From Bacillota bacterium (GTDB lineage Bacteria; Bacillota_I; Bacilli_A; RFN20; CAG-826): a stretch of DNA of 14,868 bases. The translations under genes were made by a program, and so were the position numbers. Positions 1 to 5,508 of the stretch are shown here, piece by piece. Numbering within the stretch: the stretch's first letter is position 1; each line of letters opens with the position of its first letter. Where the stretch lies: the NCBI GenBank assembly GCA_030831415.1, contig JAURLC010000067.1, forward strand, positions 1-14,868, written 5' to 3'. Below the pieces are notes generated by a model. It was not told the origin of the DNA, ran no database searches, and saw only the letters and a program-made list of their open reading frames with translations.

Positions 1-1118
1 AATAATGAATAAAATTGTTTTTTTTCATTTTTTTGTACTCGTAGATGACGCAACCAAGCGAGTAAACTTAGAAAGATTGAAACGCCGGAAATCCAATGAC
101 TAAAATGCGAATAAGGAAAAAGCCATCCATACATCGTCAACGTACTTAAAATGGTACAAAGTAAACTAACCATATAGAAGCTTTCAAGTAATATCACGTA
201 GAAACTTTGCTTCTGTAAGGAAATAAACGCAGAAGCTTGTAACGGATATGTTAAGGATTTTTCTACCTTCTCCAACGTTCTTTTTCGATGGTTTAAATAG
301 TTTTGGACACGCGGATCAATGGTTTTAAAAATAAAGGCAAGTCCACCATACATCGCAAGGAGAATCCACGAAATAGAACTAATGTATAACACGATAAGGG
401 ATGAAGATAAGATTAATAGATAGTTGCGCAACTGTCGTAAGGTTGCAAGACGTGAAAGATGAACCCATCGTTCAAATTGCTTAGCATTGACAATGTAAGG
501 CTGATATCCATGAAACCATCTTCGCTGATCAAACGAAAATTGCCATGCTTGAGCTAAGAAAAACAAACCTTGAGGCACACCGAGTAACACAAGGAACATT
601 GCCTGTCCTTTGAAGGGAGGGACCCACCAAAATAAAAATCCAAACAAGAGCGTTAAGAAGCCAAATACGATAGCATACCAAGGAAACCTTAAGGCAAATG
701 GTTTTGGTATTGAAATCGATGGGGTCTGTCTTACCTGATTGACTAATAACGCGTAATGGGTAAAAATGGACCAAAAGTTTTTTCGTGAGTGTTTTTCCTC
801 GCCATATCCTGGATCAAATACATAGACATATCGACCCTTTGGTCTCACCAAAACATAATGAGGGGAGGTTGGGTGAATTAATGCAATAAACGGCTTTTTT
901 TGTTTTAAAAAGGTAGGGTAATGATACATTCGCACAGGGGTTAAATAAACCCCTGCGGCTTTTGCTTTATCTACCATATCCCAAAAGGAGCAAGATAACG
1001 GTAAATGACTTTGATACGCCAAGTAGGTTTCTTGACGATACATATGCGCGAGTAAGACATTGAGGACAACGCGTCCACACGTGGCTTGACTAGTTTGAAG
1101 AAACGTGTGAGCAAGCAT
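1..1118 (-). CDS. C39-type cysteine peptidase domain with C-terminal membrane segments (partial, runs off left edge)
   Basis: The frame is open for 372 codons from the ATG at 1118 to the window edge, so the C-terminus is missing. Residues 1-127 resemble a C39 (bacteriocin-processing) peptidase domain. Q8 sits six residues before the candidate nucleophile C14 (QTSQATCG), H87 lies in SPHYVLV and D102 in FDPGYG, which gives the order Q/C/H/D of the family. Hydrophobic segments follow at about 146-167, 173-192, 234-264 (one or two helices), 303-328 and 338-356, with polar loops at about 193-232 and 266-302. This recalls the loop pattern of peptidase-containing ABC exporters (LagD/ComA type), which cleave double-glycine leaders and export the peptide, but the membrane part is shorter than usual and any ATPase domain would be outside the window. 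The start is set by Q8 and by an in-frame stop two codons upstream. No well-spaced ribosome binding site is seen. It lies just after the rpsU terminator. The C39 assignment is fairly good; transporter function is a guess. Confidence 0.72.
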   Translation of the reverse strand, partial: MLAHTFLQTSQATCGRVVLNVLLAHMYRQETYLAYQSHLPLSCSFWDMVDKAKAAGVYLTPVRMYHYPTFLKQKKPFIALIHPTSPHYVLVRPKGRYVYVFDPGYGEEKHSRKNFWSIFTHYALLVNQVRQTPSISIPKPFALRFPWYAIVFGFLTLLFGFLFWWVPPFKGQAMFLVLLGVPQGLFFLAQAWQFSFDQRRWFHGYQPYIVNAKQFERWVHLSRLATLRQLRNYLLILSSSLIVLYISSISWILLAMYGGLAFIFKTIDPRVQNYLNHRKRTLEKVEKSLTYPLQASAFISLQKQSFYVILLESFYMVSLLCTILSTLTMYGWLFPYSHFSHWISGVSIFLSLLAWLRHLRVQKNEKKQFYSL

Positions 1119-1142
1119 CCCTTATGAATAGGTCGAGCAAAC

Positions 1143-1164
1143 AAAAAAGGACCCGAAGGTCCTT
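1143..1164 (-). terminator. Rho-independent terminator of rpsU with UUCG tetraloop
   Basis: On the minus strand a seven-base-pair stem (AAGGACC / GGTCCTT, 1158-1164 with 1147-1153) closes a C(TTCG)G tetraloop and runs into six T residues. It starts eight bases after the rpsU stop codon and separates rpsU from the C39 gene downstream. There is no T tract for the opposite direction, so it acts on minus-strand transcripts. Confidence 0.92.
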
Positions 1165-1171
1165 AGATTGA

Positions 1172-1348
1172 CTATTTGTATTTTTTACGTGCAGCTTCTT
1201 TTGACTTTAATTTACGTTTGAGTCCTGGTTTGAGATAGAACTCGCGTTTACGCGCTTCTTGTAAGACGCCAGATTTATTAACTTGACGTTTAAATCGTCG
1301 CATCGCTTCGTCTAACGATTCATTTTCGCGGACTGGTGTTTTTGCCAT
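1172..1348 (-). CDS. rpsU: 30S ribosomal protein bS21
   Basis: This 58-residue basic protein is a component of the small ribosomal subunit that acts near the anti-Shine-Dalgarno region of 16S rRNA. The sequence MAKTPVRENESLDEAMRRFK followed by an Arg/Lys-rich body and a C-terminal KKYK is typical of bS21 of Firmicutes, and the length is normal. The ATG at 1348 is chosen because AAGGAGGTGG precedes it at good spacing; a longer in-frame reading from a TTG at 1408 would run through the -10 and -35 elements of the gene's own promoter. The gene has its own promoter (1380-1408) and its own terminator, so it is probably monocistronic. In Bacillus it also lies downstream of the dnaK-rsmE region. Confidence 0.96.
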   Translation of the reverse strand: MAKTPVRENESLDEAMRRFKRQVNKSGVLQEARKREFYLKPGLKRKLKSKEAARKKYK

Positions 1349-1379
1349 TGTGTTCCACCTCCTTCCAATAACCTTGATT

Positions 1380-1408
1380 ATTATAGACAACCTTGCATGG
1401 AGTTGCAA
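1380..1408 (-). promoter_or_regulatory. SigA-type promoter of rpsU
   Basis: On the minus strand a -35 box TTGCAA (1403-1408) and a perfect -10 TATAAT (1380-1385) are separated by 17 bases, ending about 31 bases before the rpsU ATG. The segment at 1406-1417 reads TGTTTTTGATTG, abuts the deoC stop codon, and is identical to the segment at the same place in the rpmF promoter. Confidence 0.82.
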
Positions 1409-1417
1409 TCAAAAACA

Positions 1418-2086
1418 TTAATAGCTACTGGAGGAAGCCTCACCTTGCATGATGGCAACCCCACTGGATGTTCCGATGCGTGTAGCGCCAGCGGCAATCA
1501 TTGCCTTCATCGTTGCTAAATCGCGTACGCCTCCCGAGGCTTTAACTTCTAATGCTGTTCCCACGGTTTGTTTCATGAGGGTTACCGCTTCTATTGTTGC
1601 TCCACCGTTTGCAAATCCTGTCGAAGTTTTGACAAAATCTGCACCCGCTTCTTTGCATAATGTACACGCATGAACGATTTGTTCGGGTGTTAATAGGGAC
1701 GTTTCCAAGATGACTTTCAGAATTCGATTGCCACAGGAAGCTTTAATCGCTTTGATTTCTTTAATAATTTTTGAATCGGCTCGATCCAATAACCATGACA
1801 AATTGATAACCATATCAATTTCATCAGCCCCTTGTCGAAGCGCTCTTCGCGTTTCTGCTACTTTTATTGCCGTGATATTTTGTCCTAACGGAAATCCGAT
1901 GACGGTGCAAACTTTTACCCCGGTTCCTTGAAGAAAACGGGCGGCCGTTTGAACGTAATGCGGTTGAATACAAACTGATGTAAAGTGAAACTGTTTGGCT
2001 TCTTCACATAAGGCTTTAATGTGCTTACGCGTTGCCGTTTGTTTCAATAATGTGTGATCAATATACGATGCTAATGATGTGTTCAT
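1418..2086 (-). CDS. deoC: Deoxyribose-phosphate aldolase
   Basis: A cytosolic class I aldolase of 222 residues, normal for the short bacterial DeoC. It cleaves 2-deoxyribose 5-phosphate to glyceraldehyde 3-phosphate and acetaldehyde, the last step of deoxynucleoside catabolism. Visible family motifs are DHTLLK (10-15), VIGFPLG (62-68), EIDMVIN (89-95, with D91 the catalytic Asp equivalent), FVKTSTGF (151-158, with K153 the Schiff-base lysine) and VKASGGVR (181-188, with K182 the second active-site lysine). All key residues are present. The ATG at 2086 follows GAAAGGATCTGT, an adequate ribosome binding site. The gene follows rpmF across a terminator hairpin and shows no promoter of its own, so expression may depend on read-through. 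No other deoxynucleoside genes (deoD, pdp, deoB) are in the window. Confidence 0.95.
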   Translation of the reverse strand: MNTSLASYIDHTLLKQTATRKHIKALCEEAKQFHFTSVCIQPHYVQTAARFLQGTGVKVCTVIGFPLGQNITAIKVAETRRALRQGADEIDMVINLSWLLDRADSKIIKEIKAIKASCGNRILKVILETSLLTPEQIVHACTLCKEAGADFVKTSTGFANGGATIEAVTLMKQTVGTALEVKASGGVRDLATMKAMIAAGATRIGTSSGVAIMQGEASSSSY

Positions 2087-2102
2087 ACAGATCCTTTCGA
2101 AG

Positions 2103-2122
2103 AAAAACGCCCATGAAGGGCG
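2103..2122 (-). terminator. Terminator after rpmF, upstream of deoC
   Basis: On the minus strand CGCCC (2118-2122) pairs with GGGCG (2108-2112) around the loop TTCAT and is followed by five T residues. The stem is short but GC-rich, and it sits between the rpmF stop and the deoC ribosome binding site. It may only partly terminate, since deoC shows no promoter after it. Confidence 0.78.
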
Positions 2123-2140
2123 CTTATTAGGTGATAGTCT

Positions 2141-2371
2141 TTATTTTGTTTTTTTGGATTTCTTGGGCGCTTCTTCTACTGGGGCAGCCTCAGCTTTGTC
2201 GACGACCAGTACTTGTTTTTTACCGTAGAAACCACATTTAGGACAAACCATATGTGAACGAATCGTTTGACCACAATTGGCGCAGGTGATTAAGCCTGAA
2301 ACGGTGAGTTTGAAATGCGATCGACGCATTCTCTTTTTCGTTTTTGATGTGCGATGAAATGGAACAGCCAT
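2141..2371 (-). CDS. rpmF: 50S ribosomal protein bL32, zinc-binding form
   Basis: A 76-residue ribosomal protein of the large subunit. The N-terminus MAVPFHRTSKTKKRMRRSH is the classic bL32 start, and two CxxC pairs (C30/C33 and C43/C46) form the zinc ribbon, so this is the zinc-containing (C+) paralogue type. After residue 58 there is an Ala/Glu/Lys-rich tail longer than that of the roughly 57-60 residue bL32 of Bacillus; such tails vary between species. The ATG at 2371 follows AAGGAGGTGAT, a near-perfect complement to the 16S rRNA 3' end. It has its own strong promoter 10 bases after the stop of the upstream 265-residue gene. The yceD (DUF177) gene that usually precedes rpmF is absent here. 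Confidence 0.96.
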   Translation of the reverse strand: MAVPFHRTSKTKKRMRRSHFKLTVSGLITCANCGQTIRSHMVCPKCGFYGKKQVLVVDKAEAAPVEEAPKKSKKTK

Positions 2372-2398
2372 ACAATCACCTCCTTGAATACCTTGTCT

Positions 2399-2427
2399 AT
2401 TATAGAAAGGAGTTGGTCGTTAGTCAA
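2399..2427 (-). promoter_or_regulatory. SigA-type promoter of rpmF
   Basis: On the minus strand the -35 TTGACT (2422-2427) and a perfect -10 TATAAT (2399-2404) have a 17-base spacer. The upstream T-rich block TGTTTTTGATTG (2425-2436) directly follows the stop codon of the upstream gene. The layout closely matches the rpsU promoter. Confidence 0.87.
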
Positions 2428-2436
2428 TCAAAAACA

Positions 2437-3234
2437 CTATTCGCCTTCATGTTGAATGGAGGGAACATTTTTTTGTTGTTTCATCGTTTCATACAACGAT
2501 TTGGAAATGAGTCCTTCTTGTTGAAGACTTTGGATAAACGCTTCACGATTAAAAGCAAAATAATGCGGTAAGCATCGTTTGATACGATCGATTAAATAAT
2601 CATAGCTGGGCCGTTTCATTTTACGGTCAAATAAACTGACTTTAACATCGAGACGGCCTTGTTGGTTAATAATAAAAATCATACGATAGTCAGGATGATA
2701 AAAGGCTCGAGACGTTGCATCCTCGGTTTCAAGGTCAATCAAGTTCGTAAACGAGCTTTGATATAGGGCGTATCCATAGGTATCAAACGCATCAATCATC
2801 GAAACGGAGACATCCACGCGCAACGTATTATACGGATAATCATACGTTTTATCGGGTTCGTAAGCATAAATGTAATTCATCGTTTGGTTAAAGAAAGGTA
2901 AGGCATAGTGTTTTTGATCCCATTGAAAGGTATAGGGAAGGTTTTTCCATTGAAGGAACGCGTCCCGAATCCAATGGTGCTTAATACGTCCGTGTTGTTG
3001 CAAGGATTGCTGACCTATTTCTTCTAAATAACGATCAATGGTTCGTTTGTTGAGTAATCCACGAAGAATAATATTCGCCCGGGTTAACGTAAAGGCATCC
3101 TCTAAATTAAAAAAGGGACGAAACGCATCGATAGAAAGTAATAATGCACGATGTTTTAAAAAAAATGTATATTCGGTGGATTTCGCTAGCCGACGACGTT
3201 TCGCCCGTTTATTTAATAACGTGAAAAGTTTCAT
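2437..3234 (-). CDS. Unrecognised 265-residue protein, coupled to rsmE
   Basis: I do not recognise the family. The protein has no signal peptide and no membrane segment. It begins with a strongly basic stretch (NKRAKRRRLAK, about 8-18), is rich in Tyr, Phe and His throughout, and ends in a polar acidic tail. A central part (about 100-205) has alternating aromatic and hydrophobic residues consistent with beta structure, for example NTLRVDVSVSMIDAF and RMIFIINQQGRLDVKVSLFD. The ATG at 3234 overlaps the rsmE stop as ATGA, and AAGGAG lies eight bases upstream inside the rsmE end, so the two genes are translationally coupled. It is the last gene of the heat-shock run before the rpmF promoter. The intact frame, ribosome binding site and coupling make it a real gene; function is unknown. 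Confidence 0.85.
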   Translation of the reverse strand: MKLFTLLNKRAKRRRLAKSTEYTFFLKHRALLLSIDAFRPFFNLEDAFTLTRANIILRGLLNKRTIDRYLEEIGQQSLQQHGRIKHHWIRDAFLQWKNLPYTFQWDQKHYALPFFNQTMNYIYAYEPDKTYDYPYNTLRVDVSVSMIDAFDTYGYALYQSSFTNLIDLETEDATSRAFYHPDYRMIFIINQQGRLDVKVSLFDRKMKRPSYDYLIDRIKRCLPHYFAFNREAFIQSLQQEGLISKSLYETMKQQKNVPSIQHEGE

Positions 3235-3941
3235 GTCATAGACTCCTTCGTTAAATAACTTAATCCGACAATCACAGCGGTTTCAGAACGTAAAATACGA
3301 GGGCCTAAACTAAGTGAGATAAATCCTTTTGCGATCGCGAGGTGATGTTCTTCTAACGAAAATCCTCCTTCAGATCCAACGAGCAGGGCAACTTTTTGCC
3401 CTTTTTGAATTGTGTTCATGGAAAAGGGGGTCGGTGTATCTTTTTGATGTTCGGAGGCGATAAAAGCATAATCAAAGGGTAACGATAATGCTTCATGCAA
3501 AGATATATACCGATGGCAAACCATTAAGCAAGAACGTTTGCTTTGCATGGACGCTTCACGAATAATCGCATCATGACGTTCTTGCTTCCGTTTCATATCG
3601 TCCTTTGACCAATGAACAACCGAATACGCCGAATGAAGCGCAATAACTTCACTGACGCCTAATTCGACTGCCTTTTGTAAAACAAATGGCCATTTATCGC
3701 CTTTAGGAACGACATAAAGTAAGGTAAGGTGAAACGGTAATTCGTTGCTTTCTTCGATGGGATGAAGCGGGGTAAGGTGCAAAGGATCAAGGGAGGACAC
3801 ACGCGCAAGGTACACAACTTGATCAAGGACACATTCAATTAGCTCATCTTTTTTTAAACGTAATACGCGCAAAGCGTGATGTTCATCATCAGACGTTAAA
3901 CGGAATTGTTGGGCAGTCCCTTCGACAAAAAAACGGTGCAT
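3231..3941 (-). CDS. rsmE: 16S rRNA (uracil-1498-N3)-methyltransferase
   Basis: A SPOUT-family enzyme of 236 residues that uses S-adenosylmethionine to methylate N3 of U1498 in 16S rRNA of the assembled 30S subunit. The N-terminus MHRFFVE with HHALRVLRLK (21-30) matches the RNA-binding PUA-like domain. QKAVELGV (89-96), GSEGGFS (189-195) and LGPRILRSETA (212-222) form the knotted SAM-binding domain. The usual EQS signature reads MQS here (132-134), a small deviation. The ATG at 3941 overlaps the stop of the upstream zinc-ribbon gene as TAATG, with AAAGGTGAG upstream as ribosome binding site. In Bacillus rsmE follows dnaJ and prmA; here prmA is missing and a membrane protein takes its place. 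It ends in TGA, overlapping the next start. Confidence 0.94.
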   Translation of the reverse strand: MHRFFVEGTAQQFRLTSDDEHHALRVLRLKKDELIECVLDQVVYLARVSSLDPLHLTPLHPIEESNELPFHLTLLYVVPKGDKWPFVLQKAVELGVSEVIALHSAYSVVHWSKDDMKRKQERHDAIIREASMQSKRSCLMVCHRYISLHEALSLPFDYAFIASEHQKDTPTPFSMNTIQKGQKVALLVGSEGGFSLEEHHLAIAKGFISLSLGPRILRSETAVIVGLSYLTKESMT

Positions 3942-4348
3942 TAACTAAGCAACTCACCTTTCACATCACGCGCATCAGGATTGAGTGCGTAGTAAAGCGT
4001 AATCCCAAGTTGAAGCAGTGCCCATCCGATACCAAGCCAAAGTCTCCAAGCAACCAAAAAATAAAAAAGCGCACCAATAACGATGCTTCCACTTAACCAT
4101 AACCACCCACGACGGTAAAAGCCTAGATACATATATCCAATGCCTAAAAAACCAAACATTGCGTGTAATAAAACTACAACGCGTCGTGATTTGACACGCA
4201 CGAGTTCGAGTTCGGTTTCAACGGCGGAATAAATTGCTGTATTATCGTTGGATTGAGGCAGTTTTTCTAATGTTGAGGTATGACAAACGGGACATGAGGT
4301 CGCCGAAGCAGCGAGAATGGTTCCACATTTTTGGCACGATTTTTTCAT
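3941..4348 (-). CDS. Zinc-ribbon and TM2-like membrane protein
   Basis: A 135-residue protein with a cytosolic zinc ribbon at the N-terminus (C5/C8 and C19/C22, as CQKCG and CPVC), a polar linker (25-54) and three hydrophobic segments (about 57-76, 82-100 and 103-121). The stretch FGFLGIGYMYLGFYRRGW (65-82) fits the TM2 domain pattern, a short two-helix module with a conserved polar turn. It lies 14 bases after dnaJ and overlaps rsmE by one base (TAATG), so it is part of the heat-shock transcript. A TATAAT (4355-4360) sits exactly six bases before the ATG, which could give a leaderless transcript; AAGGG lies too close to the ATG to be a normal ribosome binding site. Function is unknown. The position next to dnaJ suggests a link to membrane protein quality control, but that is inference. 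Confidence 0.85.
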   Translation of the reverse strand: MKKSCQKCGTILAASATSCPVCHTSTLEKLPQSNDNTAIYSAVETELELVRVKSRRVVVLLHAMFGFLGIGYMYLGFYRRGWLWLSGSIVIGALFYFLVAWRLWLGIGWALLQLGITLYYALNPDARDVKGELLS

Positions 4349-4354
4349 GCCCTT

Positions 4355-4360
4355 ATTATA
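4355..4360 (-). promoter_or_regulatory. Possible -10 box for the zinc-ribbon/TM2 gene (leaderless)
   Basis: A perfect TATAAT on the minus strand ends six bases before the ATG at 4348, so a start seven bases downstream would fall on the A of the ATG. No -35 box is seen at 16-18 bases and no TG extension, so the match could be chance in AT-rich DNA. Confidence 0.35.
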
Positions 4361-4362
4361 GT

Positions 4363-5499
4363 TTAATTTCCGAAGAAACGCTTGAATTTTTTAAATGGAT
4401 TATCTTTATCTTCGGCTTCTTTACGGAACGACTCAAGCAGTTCTTTTTGTTTTCGATTTAACGAAGAAGGGGTTTCAAGGCGAAGGTGAATAAAATGGTC
4501 TCCAGGAGTGTTTCCGCGAAGATCTTTGACCCCTTTGCCTTTGACTTTTAATATTTTATCCGGTTGAGTGCCCGCAGGAACTTCAACACTAATGTCTCCA
4601 TAAACCGTGGGAACATCTAAGGTCGTCCCTAAGGCGGCATCAATAAAGGAAAGGGGGATTTCCATGTGGATATCATTGCCTTCACGTTTGAAGTGAGGAT
4701 GTTTTTCAATAACGATTTCAATGTATAAATCACCGTTTGAACCACCTTCAACACCACGTTCACCTTTTCCAGGAATACGAATTTGTTGACCTGCATTAAT
4801 TCCAGCAGGTATCGTGACATCAATCGTCTTTTTAACGTGGTTGAATCCTTTTCCTTTACAAGTTGAACACGCATGTTTAATGGTTTTTCCTTTGCCCCGG
4901 CATGATTCACATACGACTTCGGTTTCCATCATACCTAGAATCGTGCGTTGACGAACACGTTGACGACCCGTTCCTCGGCATGTTGAACACGTTTCAACGT
5001 CGCTGCTTGACCGTGCTCCTGATCCTGCACATGTCGTACAACTTTCATCATATTCTATGGGGAGAGTTGCCTTTTTACCTAAAATCGCTTCCATAAATTG
5101 TATGCGATAGCGCACTTGAGCATCCGCCCCTCGTTGGGGTCCTGATCGTTGACGACTTCGGCGTTGACCTCCGCCAAAGAAAGAACCAAAAATATCGCCT
5201 AAATCGACATCTTGAAAACCAGAGAATCCTCCAAAACCTCCGCCTTGAAAAGGATTCCCACCGGCTTGTTGATCAAATGCCGCATGTCCAAATTGGTCAT
5301 AGGTCGATCGTTTTTGATCGTCGTATAACACATCATACGCTTCTTGAACTTCTTTGAATTTCGCTTCTGCATCTGCTGCTTTATTAATGTCAGGATGAAA
5401 TTGCTTCGCTAATTTTCGATAAGCGGATTTGATCTCATCCTTGGAGGCGGATTTACCGACCCCCAGGACCTCATAATAGTCGCGTTTATTGGCTGCCAT
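4363..5499 (-). CDS. dnaJ: Chaperone protein DnaJ (type I Hsp40)
   Basis: A 378-residue co-chaperone of usual length. It delivers unfolded substrates to DnaK and stimulates its ATPase. The J domain is at about 5-70 with the HPD motif at 35-37. A Gly/Phe-rich region follows (about 75-120, with NPFQGGGFGGFSGF). Then comes a zinc-binding domain with four CxxCxGxG repeats (CTTCAGSG, CSTCRGTG, CESCRGKG, CSTCKGKG) and C-terminal substrate-binding domains. All four zinc motifs are intact. It starts nine bases after the dnaK stop with AAAGG as ribosome binding site and belongs to the CIRCE-controlled operon. Confidence 0.97.
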   Translation of the reverse strand: MAANKRDYYEVLGVGKSASKDEIKSAYRKLAKQFHPDINKAADAEAKFKEVQEAYDVLYDDQKRSTYDQFGHAAFDQQAGGNPFQGGGFGGFSGFQDVDLGDIFGSFFGGGQRRSRQRSGPQRGADAQVRYRIQFMEAILGKKATLPIEYDESCTTCAGSGARSSSDVETCSTCRGTGRQRVRQRTILGMMETEVVCESCRGKGKTIKHACSTCKGKGFNHVKKTIDVTIPAGINAGQQIRIPGKGERGVEGGSNGDLYIEIVIEKHPHFKREGNDIHMEIPLSFIDAALGTTLDVPTVYGDISVEVPAGTQPDKILKVKGKGVKDLRGNTPGDHFIHLRLETPSSLNRKQKELLESFRKEAEDKDNPFKKFKRFFGN

Positions 5500-5508
5500 G
5501 AACGACCT

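Noticed and set aside
529..774. An 81-codon minus-strand ORF
   Set aside because: It lies in another frame inside the C39 gene, whose frame carries the catalytic motifs and stays open for 372 codons.
1349..1408. A longer rpsU start at a TTG (1408)
   Set aside because: The added part covers the -10 and -35 boxes, while the ATG at 1348 has a strong ribosome binding site and matches the family start MAKT.
1449..1931. Two plus-strand ORFs opposite deoC
   Set aside because: They are shadows of deoC, which has all active-site motifs; no start signals of their own.
3231..3233. TGA at the end of rsmE as a possible Trp codon (Mycoplasma code)
   Set aside because: Read-through would add only a few residues before TAA, all recognised Trp positions use TGG, and the genes stay intact with TGA as stop.
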